A stretch of DNA of 64,000 nucleotides from Verrucomicrobiaceae bacterium. GTDB lineage: Bacteria > Verrucomicrobiota > Verrucomicrobiia > Verrucomicrobiales > Verrucomicrobiaceae. The position numbers and the translations under genes were made by a program. Position 1 is the first letter of the stretch. Every line of letters starts with the position of its first letter. The stretch spans positions 1 to 64,000 of the forward strand of contig JAIXZA010000144.1 in NCBI GenBank assembly GCA_027489965.1, written 5' to 3'. Below are positions 1-7,133 of the stretch, in pieces. Below the pieces are notes generated by a model. The model did no database searches. It was given only the letters and a program-made list of their open reading frames with translations, and had not been told where the DNA came from.

Positions 1-120
1 GTAGTTTCAGATCTTTTTGGTAAGAAGGGTATGAGTCTTTTGGAAAAGATAGAGCTGCCTTCTCCAGCTGGGCTTTTGCTCAAACAACAACTCGAGGTGC
101 TCAAAAATATGCAGACTCGG
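1..120 (+). pseudogene. IS110-family transposase fragment (right part only)
   Basis: The first 40 codons, read from base 1 in frame 1, begin VVSDLFGKKGMSLLEKIELP. This resembles the VSDLFGK...LP segment in the middle of IS110-type (DEDD) transposases. Similarity fades after about base 120, where the sequence turns to non-coding debris containing ggggtcagg. The gene starts outside the window, so I cannot tell whether a full transposase lies to the left and is broken here. The open frame continues to 429 but no longer resembles a transposase, so I treat it as a truncated relic. It marks the left edge as a site of past insertion. Confidence 0.6.
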
Positions 121-183
121 AAGAATGGGGTCAGGGTGCAACTGGCTGACAGATGGCTCTGCTCGTATTCATCGTGGTTGGGC

Positions 184-393
184 TTATGGTTCGCTCTCCC
201 TGAACAAGTCTTCGGTATGGTGTGGAAGATCCATCGCGTCATGGAGCACGCGAGCCATTTCGACACGGTCAGGCTTCACGCGAAACAAGATGGCCTGTCG
301 GCCAGCGAGGCAGATGCGGCTGTCAGGGTGAAGCTCTGGCCGCAAGCGCTAGCGAGTAGGTTTGGCGGCGAAGAAAGAAGCTGCCAGGCATTC
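184..393 (-). pseudogene. Decayed ParE/RelE-type toxin gene
   Basis: On the minus strand, bases 348-184 encode a C-terminal half typical of ParE toxins: RPEL, then a GRQAILFRV strand, then VEMARVLHDAMDLP. These match the family pattern RPEL...GR.ilfyRv...veivRVLHg.rDlp. An in-frame TAG at 351-349 interrupts it. Just upstream in the same frame (393-352) lies a short ECLAAS-like piece where the family normally has its last N-terminal helix. Further upstream there is another stop (TAA) and no start. No antitoxin gene is visible at higher coordinates, where the next gene begins at 463. Read as the remains of a type II toxin-antitoxin locus next to the transposase relic. Confidence 0.6.
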
Positions 394-462
394 AATACCC
401 ATTCCTTAGAAACCTGCATTGATACTTGAAGCATTGCGTCAAACCGGGAAGCTGTAGGTGTC

Positions 463-1182
463 ATGACCTCATCTCCATTATCGTTTATTCTGGCACTGAT
501 CGTCAGTCTTTCTTTGGCAAAATCAAATGCCGCCGAGATTCGGGATGACTTCTCGAATGAGTCTGGACAATGGCGTTTTAGCCAAGGCGGTGGAAAGGGA
601 AAACACGCTGTTCAAAACGGTAGGCTCGAATTCACGACTCAACGAACTTCAACAAACAATGATTCTGCTACTTACTATCTAAAGGCTATCATTGGACGGT
701 ATGACGAGTCATGGGAAGTTCAGGCAGATGTGTATCTTGGAAGTTTCCCGTTGGGCGCTAAAGATCCTTATGCGGGTCTTGCTCTGTTGGTTGGCAACGT
801 CTCGAAAACCGACCGTAGTTTCATTAGGGTCCAATTGCGTAAAGGTGCGAACGATCGACGAGCATTCAATGCTGATGCTTATGCAGGCCGAAAACATCTT
901 GGTTCGGAATGGTCTGACACGTCTGCAGTCACCGCTACAATCAAAATTCAGTTCGACAGTAAAACCAAGGTTTTAACGGCCAGTTATGATGCGGATGGTC
1001 CGGGAGCAGCGGCCACTTTTGCAGCTTTTTACAGCCTTGATATCAGCAAAGGATCAAACGCATGGAAGATGAGAAGTTCGGATGTGTTTGAATTCTCCAT
1101 GGTTAGCCAATCCACTCGCACAATGGTTTCATCGGGTGACATGTATTTTGACAACGCCATCGTGAAAAACTTGGGTCGGTAA
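463..1182 (+). CDS. Secreted protein, probable concanavalin-like beta-sandwich
   Basis: The 239-residue product begins with a hydrophobic signal peptide ending near SNAAE, so it should be exported. The mature part is rich in aromatic and small polar residues with alternating strands. It contains a DDFSNESGQWRF opening and a YFDNAIVKNLG ending, a layout common in LamG/concanavalin-like domains that bind sugars or decorate secreted enzymes. No catalytic motif is visible. It stands alone between the toxin relic and the GxxExxY cassette. The fold is inferred from the pattern only and the function is unknown. Confidence 0.7.
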   Translation: MTSSPLSFILALIVSLSLAKSNAAEIRDDFSNESGQWRFSQGGGKGKHAVQNGRLEFTTQRTSTNNDSATYYLKAIIGRYDESWEVQADVYLGSFPLGAKDPYAGLALLVGNVSKTDRSFIRVQLRKGANDRRAFNADAYAGRKHLGSEWSDTSAVTATIKIQFDSKTKVLTASYDADGPGAAATFAAFYSLDISKGSNAWKMRSSDVFEFSMVSQSTRTMVSSGDMYFDNAIVKNLGR

Positions 1183-1183
1183 A

Positions 1184-1227
1184 ACAGGAAATAACGTCAG
1201 GCTGCGGCTTTCTGACAAACACACTCA
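1184..1227 (+). repeat. Direct repeat, left copy, around the GxxExxY cassette
   Basis: These 44 bases match 2301-2344 at 38 of 44 positions in the same orientation. Both copies stay open in the same frame and read TGNNVxLxLSDKHTQ, followed by a tryptophan-glycine pair. That suggests the preserved C-terminal end of a gene no longer present, or a short repeat with a coding-like sequence. Together the copies bracket the palindrome-GxxExxY-palindrome unit. Confidence 0.75.
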
Positions 1228-1293
1228 AACCCACAGTGGATGGGGCCGCCTGGCGGCAGGCTGACTTTGCCGAGCCACGACTCCCAGAAATGG

Positions 1294-1373
1294 CAACACC
1301 GCAGAGGTGGGATAACCGCAGAGATGAGTTTTAAATGGATTTCTCTGCGGTTATCCCCTCTCTTGCGGTGTAA
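1294..1373. repeat. Nested palindromic element, copy 1 (upstream of GxxExxY gene)
   Basis: About 80 bases form a nested inverted repeat. The inner stem gataaccgcagaga pairs with tctctgcggttatc (14 of 14) around a 17-base loop. An outer imperfect stem pairs caacaccgcagag with ctcttgcggtgt. The element ends 10 bases before the GxxExxY start codon, so it would lie in the leader of that mRNA. Near-identical copy at 2199-2277 and a decayed copy at 5343-5422. Confidence 0.9.
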
Positions 1374-1383
1374 TATTCCCCGT

Positions 1384-2199
1384 ATGAAAACCCATCACGA
1401 AGACCTGGGATCGGAACTCACGAAACGAGTCATCGCTGCCGCCATCGCGGTGCATCGAGAGTTTGGGCCGGGGCTGGATGAGGCGGACTATGAACGGGCA
1501 TTGCATCTGGAGCTGGTAGCGATGGGCATCGAACACGAATGCCAGGTGCCTTTGCCACTCATCTACAAAGGCACGAAGCTGGACTGCGGCTACCGGATGG
1601 ACCTCGTCGTCGTGGGTTGGCTGCTGCTGGAACTCAAAGCAGTCGAGAAATTGCATCCGCTTCATGAGGCACAACTCATCACCTACATGCGGCTGGCGCG
1701 GCTCAAGCTCGGGCTGCTCATGAACTTTGGCAGCCTCGTGCTCAGAGACGGCATCGTCCGCCGAGCCAACAGCAGCGCACGCGAGTCCAAGCTCTATGCT
1801 CCCGGTGCGGAATTCCAGTCGATGGATGAGTTGTCCCGTGAGGTGATGGATGCGGCGTTCGAGGCGCAGCATGTTTTGGGAACAGGTCTGCTGCGCAGTG
1901 CGTATGAGGCTGCGCTGGCCCATGAGCTGACACTGCGCGGCTTAAAGGTGGAGCAGCGGCTGCCGGTGAACTTACTTTACCGTGAGCAGCTCATTCCCAG
2001 CGCCAAAGAGCTGCCCATCACCGTCGAGGGCCGCCTCATGGCCTCTTGTGTCTGTGCTAAAACCATCGAACCGCTTCTGCTAGCCCGCCAAAAGTCTTTG
2101 TTGAGTGCTTCGGGTGCTGAAACAGGTCTTTGCCTAAACTTTCATGCGCCAACGCTCGCAGTGGAGGTTAGACGTATTTCGAAGCAAATCCAGAATTGA
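1384..2199 (+). CDS. GxxExxY protein with a second, degenerate repeat of the domain
   Basis: I chose the ATG at 1384 because the family begins close to the GxxExxY helix and the upstream extension runs through the palindromic repeat. The protein is 271 residues; ordinary members are about 125-135. The first domain has the signature G30-L-D-E33-A-D-Y36 and the PD-(D/E)XK-like core D73 and E83-L-K85, followed by AVEKLHPLHEAQL. From about residue 145 the pattern repeats (GTGLLRSAY at 166-174, NLLYREQL, LCLNFHAP). In this copy the glutamate of the signature is arginine 171 and the catalytic ELK is replaced by VCAKTIEPL, so it is probably inactive. Known members are nuclease-like proteins of unknown role. 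The gene sits exactly between two palindromes, and its stop codon touches the second. Confidence 0.85.
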   Translation: MKTHHEDLGSELTKRVIAAAIAVHREFGPGLDEADYERALHLELVAMGIEHECQVPLPLIYKGTKLDCGYRMDLVVVGWLLLELKAVEKLHPLHEAQLITYMRLARLKLGLLMNFGSLVLRDGIVRRANSSARESKLYAPGAEFQSMDELSREVMDAAFEAQHVLGTGLLRSAYEAALAHELTLRGLKVEQRLPVNLLYREQLIPSAKELPITVEGRLMASCVCAKTIEPLLLARQKSLLSASGAETGLCLNFHAPTLAVEVRRISKQIQN

Positions 2200-2277
2200 A
2201 CACCGCAGAGTTTGGATAACCGCAGAGATGAGTTTTAAATAGATTTCTCTGCGGTTATCTCAACTCTCGCGGTGTAA
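2199..2277. repeat. Nested palindromic element, copy 2 (downstream of GxxExxY gene)
   Basis: Same structure as the copy at 1294-1373. The inner stem gataaccgcagaga / tctctgcggttatc is perfect, and the outer stem caccgcagag / ctcgcggtg is imperfect. It begins on the last base of the GxxExxY stop codon and could act as a hairpin at the 3' end of the transcript. Confidence 0.9.
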
Positions 2278-2300
2278 CCTTCAGGCCGCTGGGGGAGATG

Positions 2301-2344
2301 ACGGGCAATAACGTCACGCTGCAACTGTCTGACAAACACACTCA
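2301..2344 (+). repeat. Direct repeat, right copy, around the GxxExxY cassette
   Basis: Matches 1184-1227 at 38 of 44 bases. It reads TGNNVTLQLSDKHTQPWG in an open frame that continues to a TGA at 2389-2391. The rest of 2278-2496 holds no other feature I can support. Confidence 0.75.
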
Positions 2345-2496
2345 GCCATGGGGGAGGAAATCGTTGCTCAGGAGCGTTGAAAGGACCTCATGAATGTGAC
2401 CCAGTCACTGAAAAGCAATTTGCTAAACCGTAAGATTTCTATCAAGCCTATCTCAACTCCTGCAGCTCCCGGAAAACCATTCTTGACCGCCTTTCG

Positions 2497-3216
2497 ATGA
2501 CTACTCCACGCCAATTTTGTGATGATGAAAATGAAGCGCTTACCCTGAAGGTGCCGAAGGACGGATTGGAGGTCGTTCAGCATGTTCCGAGAGGCTCTGC
2601 TGGACGTGATCACAACACGCTTTATTTAGCCCCAAGAAGGATCAGAGATGAAGAGTTCAAAACAGCGGAACTGAATGCGTTGATCGACCGCATGTATGCG
2701 GTCATGCAGGCCAAATCAGGGGTGGGAATTGCAGCCAATCAAATCGGTAAAAGACTCCAGCTATTCATCATCGAAGCCAAGGTAGACAATCCGAGGTACA
2801 AGGTTTTAGGACCTGTAGCTAAACAAGTATTCATCAACCCAACAATCACTCAAGTCTCGACGCTTCGAAAAAACTTTTGGCATGGCTGCCTCAGCGCTCA
2901 CGGAGAACCTAGAGGGAACCTAGCAAGCTTTGAGTGGATTGAGTATGAGTGCCAGAACGAGCAAGGTGAAATGCAGAAGGGAAGATTGGATGGATTTGCG
3001 GCGGTTATCTTCCAACATGAGTTCAGGCACTTGATGGGCGGAACCTACTTGGACCTTTCCCAAGAATTATTGGAAAAAGAGGTTTTGGAAGCCAAAATCG
3101 CGCAAGGCGAGTTAGCGTTTTTCGAATGGGTCGACGAAAGCTTGCCTCTGATGATCAAAGGTTACCAGCTTGGAAGTGCTATTGAAGAAACCAGTGCCCT
3201 TGACTTGAGTCGTTAA
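2497..3216 (+). CDS. Peptide-deformylase-like metalloprotein with altered motif II
   Basis: The 239-residue protein shows the three deformylase motifs in order. Motif I is GVGIAANQ at 75-82 (family GxGLAAxQ). Motif II is HGCLS at 129-133, where true deformylases have EGCLS. Motif III is QHEFRH at 173-178 (family QHExDH), supplying the two metal-binding histidines with cysteine 131. The protein is longer than the usual 150-190 residues, with about 45 extra residues at the N terminus and a C-terminal helix. Deformylases remove the formyl group from nascent proteins. The Glu-to-His and Asp-to-Arg changes, the long ends and the location outside a def-fmt operon make a specialised deformylase-like hydrolase more likely than the housekeeping enzyme. 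The start is uncertain. Confidence 0.75.
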   Translation: MTTPRQFCDDENEALTLKVPKDGLEVVQHVPRGSAGRDHNTLYLAPRRIRDEEFKTAELNALIDRMYAVMQAKSGVGIAANQIGKRLQLFIIEAKVDNPRYKVLGPVAKQVFINPTITQVSTLRKNFWHGCLSAHGEPRGNLASFEWIEYECQNEQGEMQKGRLDGFAAVIFQHEFRHLMGGTYLDLSQELLEKEVLEAKIAQGELAFFEWVDESLPLMIKGYQLGSAIEETSALDLSR

Positions 3217-3353
3217 CTTCTCGTTACGATGTTGTGGTGCGAATTAATATTCGAGATAACCTGGTGATTGAGCTATTCATTCACCTTCACTTGAGCGTTT
3301 CGTGGAAAGGGCTCAAAATCATAAGAATCTGACATGAATGGCTAAGCGTGACG

Positions 3354-4217
3354 ATGACTGAGACGAACAATTTAGAACTGAGAAAACTCACCCGAGAAGG
3401 CTTGCAAACTTTGGTGACATGGGCAGCGGCCGAGGGGTGGAATCCAGGCCTTCATGATCATGAAGTCTTTTGGGAAACAGACCCTGAAGGTTTCTATGGA
3501 TTTTATGCGGGCGAGACTCTGATTGCAGGGGGAGCTGTGGTTTCCTACCATCAGGCCTTCGGATTCATGGGACTCTTCATTGTGCATCCCGAGCACAGGG
3601 GACAAGGCATTGGCAGAAAACTCTGGCATCTGAGAAGAGATCTGCTGATTGGACGGCTAGACCACGGTGCAGCGATTGGGATGGATGGTGTGGTAGCCAT
3701 GCAGCCTTTCTATGAAAAAGGCGGCTTCCGTATAGCATTCAAAGATGAACGGTATGAACGCATGGGAAGCGAGTTTACCGTCAGTCACCAAATAACGCCC
3801 ATCAACGTCCATGACCATGAGCAATTGATCGGTTACGACACAGACTGTGTCGGTTATGGAAGGCAGGTTTTTTTACGCAGTTGGTTGAGCATGCCCAACA
3901 GCCAAGGGTTCAAATTCATTCGGGATAACCAAATATGGGGTTATGCTGTTGTTCGAAAGGCAATCGAAGGCTACAAGATTGGGCCTCTATTTGCCGATAC
4001 AAGTGAAGTAGCGGAGGAATTGTATCGAGCCTGTCTCAACGCGTCTGTTGGACAGCCAGTCTTTCTGGACATTCCCGTCATTAACAAGGGAGCCGTAGAA
4101 CTCGTTGGTCAATATGGGGCCAAATACGTTTTTGAATGCGCTCGGATGTATTTGGGGGAGGAGCCTCATACAAGCATCAACAAGGTATTTGGAATCACGA
4201 CTTTTGAACTCGGCTAG
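3354..4217 (+). CDS. GNAT acetyltransferase with C-terminal second domain (YitH-like)
   Basis: The N-terminal half is a GNAT fold with an acetyl-CoA loop (VHPEHRGQGIGRKLW near residues 80-95) and the FYEKGGFR strand typical of the family. The second half (from about residue 135) is a further domain of the kind found in YitH-like two-domain acetyltransferases, ending in a CARMYLG...VFGITTFELG segment. It probably transfers acetyl from acetyl-CoA to a small amine or protein; the substrate cannot be told. I prefer ATG 3354; a GTG two codons upstream is possible. No operon partner: there are about 130 empty bases on each side. Confidence 0.85.
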   Translation: MTETNNLELRKLTREGLQTLVTWAAAEGWNPGLHDHEVFWETDPEGFYGFYAGETLIAGGAVVSYHQAFGFMGLFIVHPEHRGQGIGRKLWHLRRDLLIGRLDHGAAIGMDGVVAMQPFYEKGGFRIAFKDERYERMGSEFTVSHQITPINVHDHEQLIGYDTDCVGYGRQVFLRSWLSMPNSQGFKFIRDNQIWGYAVVRKAIEGYKIGPLFADTSEVAEELYRACLNASVGQPVFLDIPVINKGAVELVGQYGAKYVFECARMYLGEEPHTSINKVFGITTFELG

Positions 4218-4348
4218 AAACCAAAGCAACAGCATGGAGAGTCAGACTCCCTCAGACGCTTTTGTTGCTCTATGCCTAGAGCCAACCAGATCTGCGCCCC
4301 ACTCAAAAGCCATTTCCTAGCCGTTGATAAAATTGGCACTTACCTTTT

Positions 4349-5281
4349 ATGTCCTCTGATCTTTTTTACTTTCTGATTGCCTTTGCACTGGCAGGCCTTC
4401 TGGGGTTTGCCATTCAACGAGGCGGCACTTGCACGGTTGCTGCCATTGATGAGATCGTGATTCATCGTCGTGGCAGCCGTTTTTTTGCCCTTCTCGAGGC
4501 AGCTGTATGGGTTGCCGGCGGCCTTTTCATCTTTTGGGCCTTAAAGCTGGACCAGCAGCCCATTATTTCTTGGGATATTACTTGGCTGACTGTTCTGGGG
4601 GCAGCCTTGTTAGGCCTGGGTGCTGCTATTAACGGAGCCTGTATGGTCGGAACCATTTCTCGGATCGGCAACTTGGAATGGATGTTTGCCTTCACTCTTT
4701 TAGGCTTTTGGGTCGGTTCAATGGCATTCTATGCCTTGAGCTTGGACGTTTATCTGCCAAGCGGAAAAACTCGCGAAGCATTTAAGCTCATACCGCCTTG
4801 GTTCATTTTGTTGATTGTGACTGGTATGCTTGCGCGGCTATTTTACCTGAGAAAGCATCTCTGGCACTTTCGCATGGCCACCATTATCATTGCGATTGCT
4901 CAGTTGATACTGAGGCTGGTTTATGGGCCATGGGCGTTTAGCGATTTTTTAATTGATCTAGCCAAAAGAAACGAGGCCGTAAATTTCGTGCCTAGATTGT
5001 TACTTTTTATGGCCTTGTTGGGCGGGGCAATTTGGGGTGGCTTGACCAAGACATCGTCTCGGCCAATTGGAGGGTTGCATCTTCAGGGAATGATCCAAAG
5101 ATTGATGGGCGGAGCTTTGATGGGGGCTGGTGGCCTGATGGTTCCTGGAAGCCACGATTCTTTAGTGCTCTTTTATTTACCGCTTTTACTTCCTTTTGCT
5201 TTTGTGGCTTACACGGTGATGATTTTGACTGTCATCATCTCTAAATTTTGGATTTACCGCCGTTCCCGAATGGATGCATGA
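4349..5281 (+). CDS. YeeE/YedE-family sulfur-compound transporter
   Basis: The 310-residue, highly hydrophobic protein has about nine predicted membrane segments and the two signature half-loops of the family: QRGGTCTVAAIDE near residue 25 and NGACMVGTISRIG near residue 97. In characterised members such as TsuA, the cysteines in these loops conduct thiosulfate or related sulfur compounds through the inner membrane. The usual TusA-like sulfur carrier gene is not adjacent, so the substrate is inferred from the family alone. It lies alone, followed by the decayed palindromic repeat. Confidence 0.85.
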   Translation: MSSDLFYFLIAFALAGLLGFAIQRGGTCTVAAIDEIVIHRRGSRFFALLEAAVWVAGGLFIFWALKLDQQPIISWDITWLTVLGAALLGLGAAINGACMVGTISRIGNLEWMFAFTLLGFWVGSMAFYALSLDVYLPSGKTREAFKLIPPWFILLIVTGMLARLFYLRKHLWHFRMATIIIAIAQLILRLVYGPWAFSDFLIDLAKRNEAVNFVPRLLLFMALLGGAIWGGLTKTSSRPIGGLHLQGMIQRLMGGALMGAGGLMVPGSHDSLVLFYLPLLLPFAFVAYTVMILTVIISKFWIYRRSRMDA

Positions 5282-5342
5282 AGATCTTCACGCCACTGTT
5301 GTTGCTCCTGGAACTTGCCAAGCTAAGGCTCCCAGATGAGGC

Positions 5343-5422
5343 CATACCGCAGGGTTGCGATAACCCTAGAGATGAGTGCTGAAATGGATTTTTCTGCGGT
5401 TCGGCCTTCTCGCGTCGCGTAA
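5343..5422. repeat. Nested palindromic element, copy 3 (solitary, decayed)
   Basis: It keeps the order of the other two copies (accgcag...gataacc...agagatgag...gaaatggatttttctgcggtt...ctcgcg...gtaa) but many stem pairs are lost. No GxxExxY gene accompanies it. It lies between the transporter stop and the convergent metacaspase gene and may serve as a terminator-like hairpin. Confidence 0.75.
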
Positions 5423-5453
5423 GCTTCAAGGCTTCAGAAAAGATGCTAGGCAT

Positions 5454-6587
5454 TCAGTGCCGGCGCACGCGGCTCACTGGCATCCACTCGTCATCCGTGT
5501 CGGGATAACCGTCGTAATGCACCAGCAGAAGGCCCAGCTCGCTACGCACAACACGGCCAGGATACCAGTTGCCGCGCCACTCGATCTCCACGGCAGTGTC
5601 GGCTGCCCATGATTTCGGGGAGTAGCGACGCAACTGGTCCGCGCTGACCCAGGAATCCTGGTCTTTAGGCCAGCCGATCCAGGTGACCTTGAACTGCCCG
5701 CCCTTGGCGGCGAGGATTTTGACTTTGTACCATTTGCCCTCGTATTCCGCCTCGCAGCGCTCTCCTACTCGCGAAGTACCACCGTCGGCGGCCTCGGCCA
5801 GTACGAGGTCGTCCGGAAAGCCGCCGCTGGTCTTCTTCGCCACGCGTTGGTTTTCTGTGAAGGCCATCTCCAGGTCGCAGTAGCGGGCGGTTTCATGAAA
5901 GGTGATCTCGCCATCGTGATCGAAGTCGAGCTGCGGCTTGGCGCGGAGTAAATCCACGAGGCATTGCGTGAAGGTCCAGTTCCCCGTGCTCTTGGCGCTG
6001 GCCTGGGAGCTGGTGATGACACCGAACTGGATGCGACCGTTTCGCTGCGCCGCCTCATCAGCCAGGGCACCCGAGTGGCAGCAGTCCACGGTGAGCAGGG
6101 CCTTGGTGCCATGGAAGTGGCGCTCGATGGCGTCGAGAATGCTCGTCGTGCTCCAGGTCGAACGCGTGTCGTAAGTGACAAAACTCACCGGACGTGCCGA
6201 GTCCGAATAATCGCGGCCACCGTGCCCGGCGTAATAAAACACGAGCGTGTCCCCTTCTCCAGAGCGGCGCAGGAACCGGACAAACTCGGTCGTCACGCGT
6301 GACTTCGTGGCATCCTCGTTCTTCAAAAAGAGAATGTGATCCTCCGGTACACCCCGCTGGCGATAGACCTCGATCATGCGGGCGTCCACACGGCCCTCAT
6401 CCGGCCAGGTGGCCAGCGAGGGATCATCAAAATTCAGCACCCCGACGGCAAAGACCCATGTCCGCGCCGGATTCCACACCGGGCCTCGTGCGCACGCTGG
6501 AGAGAGGGCAGCAAGCAAGAAAAAGACGGCGGCGATGAGAGGCAAACGAACGAAAAAAAAGCGTTGGTGTGGAGGAGGCGTAAGCAT
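5454..6587 (-). CDS. Secreted metacaspase-like protease with EF-hand loop and two Tudor-like barrels
   Basis: The start at 6587 gives a protein of 377 residues opening with a signal peptide (hydrophobic 11-30, cleavage near ACARG). Residues 42-210 form a caspase-like peptidase C14 domain. The catalytic histidine is H122 in YYAGHGGRD and the cysteine is C170 in VDCCHSG. Residues 221-232, DFDHDGEITFHE, are a textbook EF-hand calcium loop with ligands at D221, D223, D225, I228 and E232. Two similar beta-barrels follow (276-322 and 331-375), each with W...V...Y or W.G and a D.DEW or DSW turn, like Tudor/agenet/MBT barrels. Metacaspases cut after Arg or Lys, often with calcium. Its site of action should be outside the cytoplasm. 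No operon partner is visible. Confidence 0.85.
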   Translation of the reverse strand: MLTPPPHQRFFFVRLPLIAAVFFLLAALSPACARGPVWNPARTWVFAVGVLNFDDPSLATWPDEGRVDARMIEVYRQRGVPEDHILFLKNEDATKSRVTTEFVRFLRRSGEGDTLVFYYAGHGGRDYSDSARPVSFVTYDTRSTWSTTSILDAIERHFHGTKALLTVDCCHSGALADEAAQRNGRIQFGVITSSQASAKSTGNWTFTQCLVDLLRAKPQLDFDHDGEITFHETARYCDLEMAFTENQRVAKKTSGGFPDDLVLAEAADGGTSRVGERCEAEYEGKWYKVKILAAKGGQFKVTWIGWPKDQDSWVSADQLRRYSPKSWAADTAVEIEWRGNWYPGRVVRSELGLLLVHYDGYPDTDDEWMPVSRVRRH

Positions 6588-6736
6588 GGAAACCAGTTTT
6601 TGAAGGAAGCGGAAATCACGCCAACGCAGGGCGGCTTTCTGCATGGGTCAAATAGGATTTCTTCTGCGGATACCGCCAATCACAAAGTTGCGGTGCATCG
6701 GTGACAAGATGGCTGATTGCGGTTAGATCAGCAGCC

Positions 6737-7132
6737 ATGCGTTTAATTTTTGGCTCAATCTGTCTTTGTTTCGGACTCACTCATTGTTCTTTGGTCACGA
6801 TTCCTCTGGGGACGGCGGGTAGTTTGGCAGGCGCTGGTGTCAAGGCGGGCGGCAGCATGGCGTCGAGCACGGTAAAGGCGACGGGTGGTTTTGCCCAATC
6901 AGGGATGCAGGCGATGAATCGGCCCATTCAGCAACAGCCGCATTATGCGCCCCAGTATCCGCAGCAGCAGTATGCTCAGCCTTATCCCCAAGGGGCGTAT
7001 CCCCAAGGGGCGTATCCACAGCAGGGATATCCGCAACAGCAGCAATACGCGCCAGCATATCCGCAGCAACAACAGCCGCAGGGTCAGTGGTATCAGGGAC
7101 GCTGGTATCCTTATGCGCCGCAACAACGCTAG
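6737..7132 (+). CDS. Small lipoprotein with Gln/Pro/Tyr-rich repeats
   Basis: Starting at ATG 6737, the 131-residue product has a short signal peptide with lipobox LTHC, so it should be a lipid-anchored envelope protein. A Gly/Ala/Ser-rich stretch follows. From about residue 63 to the end it is built of short repeats around YPQ, YPQGA and YPQQ, with W and Y near the end. Such low-complexity segments are flexible and often associate with the wall or an extracellular matrix. The repeats are also visible in DNA (ccccaaggggcgtat twice in tandem near 6988-7016), so length variation is likely. No known family. It ends one base before the convergent penicillin-binding protein gene. Confidence 0.75.
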   Translation: MRLIFGSICLCFGLTHCSLVTIPLGTAGSLAGAGVKAGGSMASSTVKATGGFAQSGMQAMNRPIQQQPHYAPQYPQQQYAQPYPQGAYPQGAYPQQGYPQQQQYAPAYPQQQQPQGQWYQGRWYPYAPQQR

Positions 7133-7133
7133 A

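Noticed and set aside
31..429. A 132-codon plus-strand reading frame
   Set aside because: Its first part is the transposase fragment; the rest lies across the minus-strand ParE relic and has no family resemblance or ribosome-binding site.
276..464. A 62-codon minus-strand frame
   Set aside because: Overlaps the toxin relic in the wrong frame; no domain.
1240..1383. N-terminal extension of the GxxExxY protein
   Set aside because: It runs through the palindromic element; family members start near ATG 1384.
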